Counted from the stretch's first letter, positions 1 to 7,266 are shown. The stretch is 64,000 bases of DNA from Flavobacteriaceae bacterium (GCA_947456955.1 CANGTQ010000004.1:62001-126000), one strand, 5' to 3'. Notes: generated from the letters alone by a model not told the origin. Numbers and translations are program-made.

Positions 1-54
1 TAACACATTCAAAAATACTGATTTTTAAATGATATTTTAGCTATTATTTTATTC

Positions 55-636
55 CTATTTTCTATAGAAAGCACTACTTTCAATATATTCCCAAACCTTT
101 TGAGGTAACATTGGTATTACATTTTTTTTGTTTTTTATGCTCTCGCGTATAAATGTGGAAGAAAGTTCAATTACCGGCGCGGCAACACGGTGGATTTTAT
201 CGTGATTTATAAATTGTTCATCAATCTCTCCTGAATTTAGTCTTGGATACACATAGACATGATGGTTTTCCAAAATGACTTCATAGTTTTTCCATTTGTG
301 AAGCGAATTCAGATTGTCTTCGCCCATGATTAAGGCAAATTCGTGCTTTGGGTATTTTTCTTCCAAATGCGCCAACGTATTTACTGTATAATTAGGCTGT
401 GGCAATTTAAATTCGATATCGGAAGGTTTGATTTTGGTAAAATCTTCGGTTGCCAAAGTTACCATGTGCAAACGCTGGTAATCATCGAGCAAAGTGGTTT
501 TTTGTTTGTGTGGATTGTGTGGTGTTACGACCATCCAAATCTGATCTAAATCGGAATGCTCAGCCATATGATTAGCAATAATCATATGTCCAATATGGAT
601 TGGGTTGAAAGTGCCGAAATATAATCCGATTTTCAT
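55..636 (-). CDS. nadD: Nicotinate-nucleotide adenylyltransferase
   Basis: Adenylylates nicotinate mononucleotide to deamido-NAD in cytosolic NAD synthesis. The 193-residue protein begins MKIGLYFGTFNPIHIGH, the nucleotidyltransferase GxFxPxHxGH signature (histidines near residues 16 and 19), and has the second signature SSTFIRES near residues 158-165. Length is normal for the family. In flavobacteria nadD usually follows yicC and gmk; here the minus-strand order is yicC, lipoprotein, gmk, four-helix-bundle gene, nadD, so the last gap has been enlarged by an inserted small gene. The ATG lies just after an AGTAATT-type repeat arm. Identification is secure from motifs and neighbourhood. Confidence 0.96.
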   Translation of the reverse strand: MKIGLYFGTFNPIHIGHMIIANHMAEHSDLDQIWMVVTPHNPHKQKTTLLDDYQRLHMVTLATEDFTKIKPSDIEFKLPQPNYTVNTLAHLEEKYPKHEFALIMGEDNLNSLHKWKNYEVILENHHVYVYPRLNSGEIDEQFINHDKIHRVAAPVIELSSTFIRESIKNKKNVIPMLPQKVWEYIESSAFYRK

Positions 637-644
637 CTACGTAA

Positions 645-1072
645 GTAACTAGTGATTAGTAAAAAGTAATTAGTCTTTAAGAGTTTTAGAAAATGAGTTT
701 ATCATTTTAGATTCTTCTTCGATTTGACTTAAAATCTCTTGATATAAAAAATCGTCTGAAATAAATCCTAATTCTTTTGCAATTATTAATTGAGTTTCTA
801 TTTCAAATAAAGAGCCTCTTGAAATATCTAAAAAATGACTAAAAGATTTGTCTGAGTTTCTACCGTAACCTTCTGCAATGTTTGAAGGTATTGATACAGA
901 AGCCCTTTTTAATTGACTTGTAAGAGCATAAATCTCTTCTTTAGGAAAAGATTTTACTAATTGATAAACTAGTATAACTATCTTAATTCCTTTTTGCCAA
1001 ATCAATAAGTCTTTGTAAGATTTAATCTCTTTCATATTTATACTAATTACTAATTACTAGTTACTAATCACC
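645..1072 (-). mobile_element. Gene-bearing inverted-repeat element with AGTAATT-word arms
   Basis: Left arm 645-674 and right arm 1042-1072 are inverted copies of each other: 24 of 30 positions agree without gaps, and most differences are transitions. Both are strings of a 7-nt word, AGTAATT, with variants such as AGTAACT and AGTGATT. The space between is filled exactly by the four-helix-bundle gene, whose stop codon lies in the left arm, while the gmk stop codon lies in the right arm. The same word, arranged as an inverted repeat without a gene, occurs at 2338-2432. The structure is directly visible; mobility is inferred. Confidence 0.6.
670..1035 (-). CDS. Four-helix-bundle protein (23S rRNA intervening-sequence protein family)
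   Basis: A 121-residue, probably all-helical protein with the family hallmarks SIPSNIAEGYGR (residues 48-59) and SLFEIETQL (75-83). It belongs to the 23S-IVP/TIGR02436 group, which also includes the Avd accessory protein of diversity-generating retroelements. Family members occur as ORFs inside rRNA intervening sequences, or as scattered genes of unknown function. No enzymatic motif is visible. The gene splits the usual gmk-nadD pair and is closely bracketed by inverted AGTAATT-word arms (645-674, 1042-1072), so it looks like the cargo of a repeat element and not a member of the NAD operon. Family assignment is confident; biochemical role is unknown. Confidence 0.9.
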   Translation of the reverse strand: MKEIKSYKDLLIWQKGIKIVILVYQLVKSFPKEEIYALTSQLKRASVSIPSNIAEGYGRNSDKSFSHFLDISRGSLFEIETQLIIAKELGFISDDFLYQEILSQIEEESKMINSFSKTLKD

Positions 1073-1643
1073 AACTCTTGATAAATTCTTTAACCAACTC
1101 ATAGGCTTCATGCTTTGCCACATCCAAATCGTAATTCTTAATAACCATATCAAATTGTGGTGCAGTTGCCAACTCAACATGTGCTTTGGCTATTCGCATA
1201 TTGATTTTGTCTTCACTTTCTGTAGAACGTTCCTTTAAGCGTCGTTTTAGTTCGTCAACACTTGGCGGTTTAACAAAAACAGCTAAGGTTTCCTTTGGAA
1301 ATTTCGATTTAATTCGCAATCCACCGGAAACATCAATATCGAAAATTACATTTTTGCCTTTTGCCCAAATGCGCTCCACTTCACTTTTTAAAGTGCCATA
1401 AAAATTATCCCTATAGACTTCTTCCCATTCAATAAAATCGTCAGCTTTGATGTGTTTTTTAAATTCTTCAATTGACATGAAATAATAATCTTTACCATTC
1501 ACTTCTTCTCCGCGAAGTTCACGAGTTGCCGCTGAAATAGAAAACTCCAAATTCAACTCAGGTTGTGCTAATAAATGTCTTACTATAGTGGTTTTTCCCG
1601 AACCAGACGGCGCTGAGAATACGAGTAGTTTTCCTTTTTGCAT
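1068..1643 (-). CDS. gmk: Guanylate kinase
   Basis: Phosphorylates GMP to GDP with ATP in the cytosol. The 191-residue protein carries the P-loop APSGSGKTT (residues 11-19), the GMP-binding segment with REPRGEE-like RELRGEEVNGKDYYF (about 42-56), and the SxxELxxRLxxRxTES lid segment near 130-142. Length is typical. It follows a lipoprotein gene with only 7 nt between them and precedes the four-helix-bundle gene. Its stop codon falls inside the right arm of the AGTAATT element, so the last codons abut repeat DNA. Identification is certain. Confidence 0.97.
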   Translation of the reverse strand: MQKGKLLVFSAPSGSGKTTIVRHLLAQPELNLEFSISAATRELRGEEVNGKDYYFMSIEEFKKHIKADDFIEWEEVYRDNFYGTLKSEVERIWAKGKNVIFDIDVSGGLRIKSKFPKETLAVFVKPPSVDELKRRLKERSTESEDKINMRIAKAHVELATAPQFDMVIKNYDLDVAKHEAYELVKEFIKSW

Positions 1644-1650
1644 TGTGATA

Positions 1651-2331
1651 TTATTTTTTTATTGGAAGTTCACCAAATGTCACAGTAAACTTTTTCCCTT
1701 CCTTTCTAAATTTTAAAGGTAATTTCCCATTTTTTTCTAATCCCCATTCCTCGAGCATGTCTCCGTTTACAAAAATTAATACAATATTTAAATTTGATTT
1801 TTTCTTCAAATCAATTAACCAATTTATATCTTCTTGTAGTTTTTTCTTTGATCCTGAATACTTATTCCAATTTTGAAAAAGATAATAATCGCATTGGGGT
1901 AATTGTTCTTTTATCAAGCTTTTCCCATTTATATCTGTAATCTTTTCAAGATATGAGCTTAGATTTAAATTCGAATTTTCTGAACAAGGTGAATAATTTT
2001 TGTCAAAATTTTTAAATGCATTTTGCATTTGAATCCCTCCACATTCTTCCGTTCCCAAGTAGCAATACTTTTGACCAGAAACACTACTGAAAATCAATGT
2101 TTCTGTATTCATTCCTAAAGCAATATTATTTAAAATTTCCATTTTGTTTCCCGCTTCATTAACTTTCATAAAATAAGTTTTTTCACTTGGAAAAACCGAT
2201 GCAAAATAAGAAGTAAGATAATGTTTCTCTTCTACTTTAGGATTTTTAAACCCCGCCAAAGTTTTTACAGCTGTACCGCATGAAGAAAGTATAAATAAAA
2301 CGAATAAAATTAATAATTTTCCTTTGTTCAT
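1651..2331 (-). CDS. Hypothetical lipoprotein
   Basis: A 226-residue protein with a lipoprotein signal: basic start MNKGK, hydrophobic core, and lipobox LSSCG with the lipidated cysteine at residue 18. The mature part has no motif I recognise; it contains several further cysteines (for example CYLGTEEC and CSE) that may form disulfides in the periplasm. It sits between yicC and gmk, which are usually adjacent in flavobacteria, so it is probably a lineage-specific addition. The yicC-side gap is filled by an empty AGTAATT inverted repeat (2338-2432). Function unknown. Confidence 0.75.
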   Translation of the reverse strand: MNKGKLLILFVLFILSSCGTAVKTLAGFKNPKVEEKHYLTSYFASVFPSEKTYFMKVNEAGNKMEILNNIALGMNTETLIFSSVSGQKYCYLGTEECGGIQMQNAFKNFDKNYSPCSENSNLNLSSYLEKITDINGKSLIKEQLPQCDYYLFQNWNKYSGSKKKLQEDINWLIDLKKKSNLNIVLIFVNGDMLEEWGLEKNGKLPLKFRKEGKKFTVTFGELPIKK

Positions 2332-2337
2332 TCTTTT

Positions 2338-2432
2338 AGTGATTAGTGAATAGTAATTAGTAATTAGTAATTAGTAATTAGTAATTAGTAAAGCTAACTA
2401 AGGCTAATTACTAATAACTAGTTACTAATTAC
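2338..2432. repeat. Empty AGTAATT-word inverted repeat
   Basis: The left arm (2338-2391) is a run of the 7-nt word AGTAATT repeated about seven times. The right arm (2404-2432) is its reverse complement with two differences over 30 nt. The loop (about 2392-2403) holds no gene. It uses the same word as the arms around the four-helix-bundle gene 1.3 kb away. It starts 4 nt after the yicC stop codon and ends 7 nt before the lipoprotein start (in the direction of transcription), filling the whole gap. RNA from this operon could fold it into a long hairpin. Confidence 0.85.
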
Positions 2433-2436
2433 TTTT

Positions 2437-3297
2437 TTATAAAACATTCAAAACTTGCTCCTTAATTTTCTCCAACTCATCTTTCATCATCACAACTAAT
2501 TTTTGCATTTCGGCATGATTGGATTTGGAACCCATCGTGTTAATTTCCCTTCCCATTTCCTGGGTGATGAAACCAAGTTTTCTTCCGTTGGCCTCAGTTC
2601 CTGCAATAGTTTCGATGAAATAATTTAAATGGTTTTCCAAACGCACTTTCTCTTCTGTGATATCATATTTTTCGAGGTAGAAAATCAATTCTTGTTCAAA
2701 ACGATTTTCATCTACGTTTTCTTTTAATTCATCCAAAGCGTTACGTAATCTGGTTTTTACTGTTTCAACACGTTCGGCATCATAGGAAACAGCATTGTTC
2801 ATCAATGCCATGATATTGGCAATACGATGTAGAAATTCCCTTTCTAATGAAACACCTTCGTCTTTTCTGAATTGTGCAATATTTTCTAGAGCTTCATCAA
2901 TTACAGTTTGTATTTTCTTCCATTCATTTTCATCAATTTCGTCGCGCTCCGTTTTTAAGGCGTCTGGCATTCTTACTGCCATTTTCATTAATTCGGTTTC
3001 ATCCGCATTCGGAATCACCGCTTTCATTTGATTGATATAACCTCTGACAATCGGCACGTTGATTTTTGACGAAGTTTCTTCGCCGGTAATTTCAACATAC
3101 AATGAAAAATCAATTTTTCCTCGCTCCAATCGCGCCGAAAGTTGATTGCGTAATCCCAATTCCATTTCACGGAAAACAGAAGGCATTCTGGTATTTAAAT
3201 CTAACCCTTTTGAGTTAAGTGATTTGATTTCTACGGTAATTTTTTTGGTTGGTAATTGCAAAGTTGCTTTCCCAAATCCTGTCATTGATTGTATCAT
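2437..3297 (-). CDS. YicC/YloC family endoribonuclease
   Basis: A 286-residue protein with the family N terminus MIQSMTGFGKA and the C-terminal DUF1732 signature GREINTMGSKS near residues 250-260. YicC proteins are conserved bacterial RNA-cleaving proteins implicated in small-RNA decay and stress survival. The central region is rich in charged helices. It is the first of the yicC-gmk-nadD set on the minus strand, with a CAGTCG-word repeat upstream (3332-3393) and an AGTAATT-word repeat downstream. Length and both end motifs match the family, so identification is firm; the exact RNA target is not inferable. Confidence 0.93.
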   Translation of the reverse strand: MIQSMTGFGKATLQLPTKKITVEIKSLNSKGLDLNTRMPSVFREMELGLRNQLSARLERGKIDFSLYVEITGEETSSKINVPIVRGYINQMKAVIPNADETELMKMAVRMPDALKTERDEIDENEWKKIQTVIDEALENIAQFRKDEGVSLEREFLHRIANIMALMNNAVSYDAERVETVKTRLRNALDELKENVDENRFEQELIFYLEKYDITEEKVRLENHLNYFIETIAGTEANGRKLGFITQEMGREINTMGSKSNHAEMQKLVVMMKDELEKIKEQVLNVL

Positions 3298-3331
3298 TGG
3301 TGTTTTTTAATAGACTTCAAATATAATTAAA

Positions 3332-3393
3332 AGTTTGCAGTCACAGTCGCAGTTTACAGTTTTATGCTGTCACTGATTACTGTGACTGAGACT
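3332..3393. repeat. Empty CAGTCG-word inverted repeat (copy 1)
   Basis: Left arm 3332-3360 repeats a 6-nt word (CAGTCG/CAGTTT), and right arm 3366-3393 is its inverted counterpart. The core AGTCACAGT (3339-3347) pairs perfectly with ACTGTGACT (3379-3387). The right arm overlaps the stop codon and last codons of the EamA gene, so the C-terminal SQSQ of that protein is translated repeat DNA. Related copies lie at 6396-6453 and 12244-12314. Confidence 0.82.
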
Positions 3394-4270
3394 TCTTTTT
3401 TTGTGTAACCAAATACACCCCGACAAAAATCAAAACGGCTGAAACAATTTTAACCAATGTCAATTCGTCTTTTCCTAAACTCATTGCAAAAACGGTGGCG
3501 AATAATGGTTGCAAATAAATAAAAACTGCAACAGTAGTTGGCTTTAATTCGCGCATAGAAACGAGATTAAACAAATAAGTAAAAAAGGTTGTAAATAGCA
3601 CAACAAAAACAATTTCCCATAAAATATAAGTCGGAATTATTGCCCATTGAATTTCCTGATATTCACTCCAACCAAAAGGCAAAACCATTAACAAGCCAAA
3701 AGTATAAATCCATTTTACAAAGGTGAAAGCGTTGTATTTATCCATTAGATTTTTAACGATAATCAAATAAAAAGCATAGGAAACCGCATTGATAAAAACC
3801 AGCAAATTCCCTAACGGAGCGTTAGCTGCATTCCCAATTGATCTACCATATAAAATAAGAAAACCGGTTCCGAAAAGGCCCAACAAAATTCCAAAAATCT
3901 TTCGCTTTATCATTTTCTCTTTCATGATAATGGCGGACAAAATCAATACAATAATTGGCGTTGTTACCATAATCACCGCAGCCGAAATGGGCGAAGTAAA
4001 ACTCAGTCCTTTGAAAAAAGTGAGCATGTTGAGTGCTACGCCAAAAAGAGCAGCCGCTATAATTCTAGGAAAATCTTTAAGCTGGATTTTCTCTGTTGGT
4101 CCAAAAAAGGAAATCAACCAAAACAAAATAGTGGCGCCAAAAACACGAAGCAAAATAAAACCAAACGGTTTGATGTAAGTTGGCATGACATCTTTGGCAA
4201 TTGTGAACGAAACGCCATAAATCAGTGACACGATCGTGGCGGCAATTAATGCCCAATTTCTTTTTGACAT
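3377..4270 (-). CDS. EamA-family DMT permease
   Basis: A 297-residue integral membrane protein with about ten hydrophobic segments arranged as two EamA repeats, typical of the drug/metabolite transporter superfamily (exporters of amino acids, metabolites or drugs across the inner membrane). The second repeat begins around residue 155 (NLLVFINAVSYAFYLIIVKN). The start codon overlaps the stop of the upstream ArsC-like gene (TAATG), indicating translational coupling. Its last residues (SQSQ) and stop are encoded within a CAGTCG-word repeat arm, a sign that the repeat invaded or extended into the 3' end. Substrate cannot be predicted. Confidence 0.9.
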   Translation of the reverse strand: MSKRNWALIAATIVSLIYGVSFTIAKDVMPTYIKPFGFILLRVFGATILFWLISFFGPTEKIQLKDFPRIIAAALFGVALNMLTFFKGLSFTSPISAAVIMVTTPIIVLILSAIIMKEKMIKRKIFGILLGLFGTGFLILYGRSIGNAANAPLGNLLVFINAVSYAFYLIIVKNLMDKYNAFTFVKWIYTFGLLMVLPFGWSEYQEIQWAIIPTYILWEIVFVVLFTTFFTYLFNLVSMRELKPTTVAVFIYLQPLFATVFAMSLGKDELTLVKIVSAVLIFVGVYLVTQKKKSQSQ

Positions 4271-4623
4271 TAAGAAAGTGCTTTTATAACTTCAATTATA
4301 TTTTTCTGTCCGTTACCAATAAATATTTTGTCATCGATAATGAAAACTGGGCGACTTAAAAACGTATAATGTTCCAAAATGTACTTTTTAAAATCTTCTT
4401 CGGTCAACGATCTGTTTTTCAAATCCATTGACTTATAAAGTTGTGCTTTTTTGCTGAACAAAGCTTCATAGCACCCGGAAATTGAATGCATTTCTTCTAA
4501 TGCTTCCACGGTAATTGGGTTTTGACGAATATCGTGAAATTCTAATTTGTCAGTGTTAGGAAGGGATTTTATAATTTTCCTGCAAGTGTCACAAGAAGCG
4601 AGATAGTATATTTTATTGGTCAT
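4270..4623 (-). CDS. ArsC/Spx-family thioredoxin-fold protein
   Basis: A 117-residue protein with CDTCRK (Cys11 and Cys14) after the first beta strand, and LSRPVFIIDDKIFIGNG near the C terminus, characteristic of the ArsC/Spx/YffB thioredoxin-like family. The CxxC motif suggests redox activity, but family members are often not arsenate reductases and no arsenic-resistance genes are nearby. It is coupled to the EamA transporter by a one-base stop/start overlap. The reductase partner and substrate are unknown; the general family call is confident. Confidence 0.85.
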   Translation of the reverse strand: MTNKIYYLASCDTCRKIIKSLPNTDKLEFHDIRQNPITVEALEEMHSISGCYEALFSKKAQLYKSMDLKNRSLTEEDFKKYILEHYTFLSRPVFIIDDKIFIGNGQKNIIEVIKALS

Positions 4624-4669
4624 AAAATTTCTTTTTTACAAAGGAAAATGATTTGAAACTTATAATCTG

Positions 4670-4677
4670 TATTTTTG
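4670..4677 (+). promoter_or_regulatory. -7 promoter element (TATTTTTG)
   Basis: Matches the Bacteroidota -7 consensus TAnnTTTG and lies 26 nt before the ATG of the trans-sulfuration gene. A TTG occurs 14 nt upstream, closer than the usual 17-23 nt spacing, so only the -7 element is claimed. Confidence 0.5.
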
Positions 4678-4703
4678 ATGAAAATTTATAATATTCAATC
4701 AAG

Positions 4704-5846
4704 ATGAAATTTAATACTAAAGTAATACATGGCAATCAACATCATGAAGAAGTAACCGGAGCTGTAATGCCTCCTGTATTTCAAACCTCAACTTATGCGC
4801 AAACTTCACCTGGAAAACCTGTTGGAGATTACGAATACTCAAGAGCGGCAAACCCGACACGACAAGCATTAGAAGATGCTTTAGCCTCTATAGAAAATGG
4901 CGCTCGTGGTTTAGCATTCGCCTCAGGATTAGCGGCAACTGATTGCTTACTTCGTATGTTCAAAGCTGGTGACGAAGTTATTGCTATGGACGATTTGTAT
5001 GGCGGAACTTATCGCTTATTCACTCGTTTATATAAAGAAAGTGGCATCATATTCCATTTTGTGGATATGAATGATTTTGATAAATTCCAATCATTGATTA
5101 ATGAAAATACCAAGTTGGTTTGGGTTGAAACACCAACAAATCCGTTGATGAAATTAGCAGACATTCAGGAAATTGCTAAAATTACCAAAGCAAAAAATAT
5201 TCTTTTTGCTGTCGACAATACGTTTGCTACTCCTTATTTACAAAAGCCATTGGATTTAGGTGCTGATATAGTGATGCATTCGGCAACAAAATACCTTGGC
5301 GGACATTCCGATGTCATTGCTGGAGCTTTGATTATTAAAGACAAAGCATTAGGTGATGAATTACATTTCAAACAATTTGCCACTGGTGCCACACTTGGAC
5401 CAATGGATAGTTTTTTAGTCTTGCGTGGAATCAAGACATTGCATTTACGGGTGCAAAGACATTGTGAAAACGGTGAAAAAGTAGCTAACTTTTTAAGCAA
5501 TCATCCTGAAGTAGAAAAAGTATATTATCCAGGGTTACCAAGTCATCCGTTTCATGAAATTGCAAAAAAACAAATGAGTGGTTTTGGTGGAATGGTTTCA
5601 TTTACATTTAAATCAGGAAAAAAAGAAGATGCTGTTTCATTCTTAGAAAAACTAAAAGTATTCACTTTGGCAGAATCACTAGGTGGTGTGGAAAGTTTGG
5701 CAAATCATCCTGCATTGATGACACATGCTTCTATACCAGAAGACAAACGAAAAGAAATAGGAATTACTGATGACTTAGTTCGATTAAGTACAGGCGTTGA
5801 AGATATTGATGATTTATTGGCTGATTTAGAACAGGCGTTTAGGTGA
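4704..5846 (+). CDS. metB: Cystathionine gamma-synthase / trans-sulfuration PLP enzyme
   Basis: A 380-residue Cys/Met-metabolism PLP enzyme acting in the cytosol. The PLP-binding lysine is Lys196 in SATKYLGGHSD. The phosphate-binding ASGLAA (73-78) and the DNTFATP segment (171-177) are present, as is the C-terminal LSTGVED signature. Such enzymes condense an activated homoserine with cysteine or sulfide, or act as cystathionine gamma-lyase. Length and motifs fit cystathionine gamma-synthase, but the choice between synthase and lyase cannot be made from motifs alone. It stands alone, divergent from the ArsC-like gene. Confidence 0.85.
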   Translation: MKFNTKVIHGNQHHEEVTGAVMPPVFQTSTYAQTSPGKPVGDYEYSRAANPTRQALEDALASIENGARGLAFASGLAATDCLLRMFKAGDEVIAMDDLYGGTYRLFTRLYKESGIIFHFVDMNDFDKFQSLINENTKLVWVETPTNPLMKLADIQEIAKITKAKNILFAVDNTFATPYLQKPLDLGADIVMHSATKYLGGHSDVIAGALIIKDKALGDELHFKQFATGATLGPMDSFLVLRGIKTLHLRVQRHCENGEKVANFLSNHPEVEKVYYPGLPSHPFHEIAKKQMSGFGGMVSFTFKSGKKEDAVSFLEKLKVFTLAESLGGVESLANHPALMTHASIPEDKRKEIGITDDLVRLSTGVEDIDDLLADLEQAFR

Positions 5847-5885
5847 TAAAATTTAAAATTTATTCTTTATCAAAAAACTGTTTGG

Positions 5886-6392
5886 CTATTTGCTCTTTTT
5901 ATAAAGCGGTACTGCGGAACAAGCTTCACCATACATTATGCTTTTTGCAAACGGCTGTAGTTTTTGAATGGCCATAATATAAGCACTTTCGGGAACCGGT
6001 TTTTTAGAACATCCTTTTAAAATAATCGGCTTGTCTTGGTATTTTGAGTAATCTAATGTTGAAAGGATTTCTTGGTAAAGTGAAGTTTCTAAATCAATAA
6101 GGTTTCCGAAAACCACTTTTTTGGCAAAAGGGGAAAGATAAACCGTAACCAAAATGCTCGCCCAAGCAGGAATAATGGCATCCGTAGAACAATAAATAGC
6201 CACAAAATGATTTTGGAATTGTGACCAATTATGGTTTTTCAAAGCTTCGCGAAAATCTTTTTCTTTTAAGAGAAAACCATCCAAAAGCCACTGTGAAATG
6301 TCAATTTGTGTTCGTATCCCGCTTGGATAATAATCTTCCAAATCGAATACTTCGAGCACGGAGTTGGCAACTTTATTTACAATTTCGTCCAT
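5886..6392 (-). CDS. DUF2480 family protein
   Basis: A 168-residue soluble protein matching the Bacteroidota DUF2480 family: a LDGFLLKEKDFREALKNHNW block near residues 34-53, a FVAIYCSTDAIIPAWA block near 63-78, and the C-terminal KGCSKKPVPESAYI and YGEACSAVPL blocks. The conserved cysteines in the last two blocks could bind a metal or cluster. The gene lies directly downstream of sufT, and DUF2480 genes commonly neighbour the SUF genes, so a link with iron-sulfur biogenesis is plausible but unproven. The gap to sufT is filled by a CAGTCG-word repeat. Confidence 0.85.
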   Translation of the reverse strand: MDEIVNKVANSVLEVFDLEDYYPSGIRTQIDISQWLLDGFLLKEKDFREALKNHNWSQFQNHFVAIYCSTDAIIPAWASILVTVYLSPFAKKVVFGNLIDLETSLYQEILSTLDYSKYQDKPIILKGCSKKPVPESAYIMAIQKLQPFAKSIMYGEACSAVPLYKKSK

Positions 6393-6395
6393 TTT

Positions 6396-6453
6396 AGTTT
6401 ACAGTCGCAGTCGCAGTCGCAGTATCTGAAAACTGGGACTGAGACTGAATACT
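6396..6453. repeat. Empty CAGTCG-word inverted repeat (copy 2)
   Basis: Left arm 6396-6423 is four tandem CAGTCG-type 6-mers. Right arm 6432-6453 reads as the inverted series (ACTGGGACTGAGACTGAATACT split by positions), matching 18 of 22 bases of the left arm's complement. It starts 2 nt after the sufT stop and ends 3 nt before the DUF2480 start (transcription runs leftward). Confidence 0.82.
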
Positions 6454-6455
6454 AT

Positions 6456-6779
6456 TTAAAGCATTCCTAATTCTAACTTAGCTTCTTCGCTCATTAAATC
6501 TTTACTCCATGGTGGATCAAAAGTGATTTCAACTTCACACGATTTAACGGTGTCTATTTTTTGGATTTTTTCTTCTACTTCACGAGGTAAGGTTTCTGCC
6601 ACTGGACAATTTGGGGAAGTCAATGTCATCAATACTTTTACTTCGTTGTCTTCGTTAATCATAACATCGTAGATTAATCCCAATTCGTAAATGTCAACAG
6701 GAATTTCCGGGTCGTAAATGCCTTTTAGCGTTTTCACCACATTTTCTCCTAAATTGATTTCGTCTTTAAATTCTTCCAT
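6456..6779 (-). CDS. sufT: SufT-like MIP18-family (DUF59) iron-sulfur assembly factor
   Basis: A MIP18/DUF59 protein of 107 residues from the chosen start (MEEFKDEIN). It carries the DPEIPVDIYELGLIYD block and the TLTSPNCPVAETLP block with the conserved cysteine. These proteins help maturation of iron-sulfur proteins and are encoded with SUF genes in many bacteria. Two in-frame upstream ATGs (giving up to 117 residues, from 6809) come from an AACCATATAAG repeat arm, so I prefer the internal ATG at 6777-6779. It is downstream of sufE, separated from it by the GxxExxY-bearing repeat element. Confidence 0.9.
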   Translation of the reverse strand: MEEFKDEINLGENVVKTLKGIYDPEIPVDIYELGLIYDVMINEDNEVKVLMTLTSPNCPVAETLPREVEEKIQKIDTVKSCEVEITFDPPWSKDLMSEEAKLELGML

Positions 6780-6794
6780 AGTTCTTTGTTTTTT

Positions 6795-7264
6795 AACCAT
6801 ATAAGCCATATAAGTTTTTAATCTTCTAAATTTCGGAAGAACTCATTGACGTAGGTTTTTTGACCTTCATAAAAAATATTTGTAACATTAAAATTAATAA
6901 GTAACCCTTCTGGTTTCTCTAATAGCTTCAAATAAGAAATTATTTGTGCTTCGTGTACTGGTAATATATGCTCGACTGCTTTAATTTCTACAGGTAATAT
7001 GTTTTCAACTAAAAAATCCAATCTCAAATCAGCTTCTAATGCTAATCCTTTATATTCTATTGGTATTTTAAGCTCAGAAATAAACTTTATCCCTCTTAAT
7101 TCAAATTCTTTTTCAAGACATTTATGATATACACTTTCTAACAAACCTGGGCCTAAATTTTTATGTACTTCAATGGCTGCTCCATTTACTTTATATACTA
7201 AATCTTTAAGCTCGCTTTTTGTCATATTCTAAACTTATACTTTCTTAAATGCCTTATATGGTTC
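6795..7264 (-). mobile_element. Gene-bearing inverted-repeat element with AACCATATAAG arms
   Basis: Left arm 6795-6814 reads AACCATATAAGCCATATAAG. The reverse complement of right arm 7245-7264 reads AACCATATAAGGCATTTAAG, giving 18 of 20 identities. Between them lies only the GxxExxY gene. The same arms without a gene occur at 9438-9497, where one arm matches the right arm here at 19 of 20 bases. The element separates sufE from sufT and starts 2 nt after the sufE stop codon. Structure is seen directly; transposition or nuclease-driven spread is inferred. Confidence 0.62.
6818..7225 (-). CDS. GxxExxY protein (PD-(D/E)XK nuclease-like)
   Basis: A 135-residue protein with the eponymous GLLESVY at residues 27-33 within the conserved GPGLLESVYHKCLEKEFE block. 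LRLDFLVENILPVEIKA follows, giving Asp70 and Glu80-x-Lys82, the arrangement expected of a PD-(D/E)XK nuclease fold (Pfam PDDEXK_3). Family members are common, often multicopy, in Bacteroidota and lack an assigned function. The gene is bounded by inverted AACCATATAAG arms and interrupts sufE-sufT, so it is best read as cargo of a repeat element. Nuclease activity is a family-level expectation, not demonstrated. Confidence 0.9.
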   Translation of the reverse strand: MTKSELKDLVYKVNGAAIEVHKNLGPGLLESVYHKCLEKEFELRGIKFISELKIPIEYKGLALEADLRLDFLVENILPVEIKAVEHILPVHEAQIISYLKLLEKPEGLLINFNVTNIFYEGQKTYVNEFFRNLED

Positions 7265-7266
7265 AA

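Noticed and set aside
1651..2331. Lipoprotein gene as a third cargo of the repeat elements
   Set aside because: Only one side (2338-2432) has a repeat, and that repeat is already complete with both arms; the gmk side has a plain 7-nt gap.
2338..2391. Tandem AGTAATT units resembling a CRISPR array
   Set aside because: Units are 7 nt, directly adjacent, with no spacers and no cas genes; it is one arm of an inverted repeat.
4270..4623. Arsenate reductase and arsenic-resistance operon
   Set aside because: The CDTCRK motif fits the broad ArsC/Spx family and no other arsenic genes are nearby; the partner is a generic EamA transporter.
6780..6809. Longer sufT start (MAYMVKKQRT...)
   Set aside because: These codons come from the repeat arm AACCATATAAGCCAT and are not part of the MIP18 domain.
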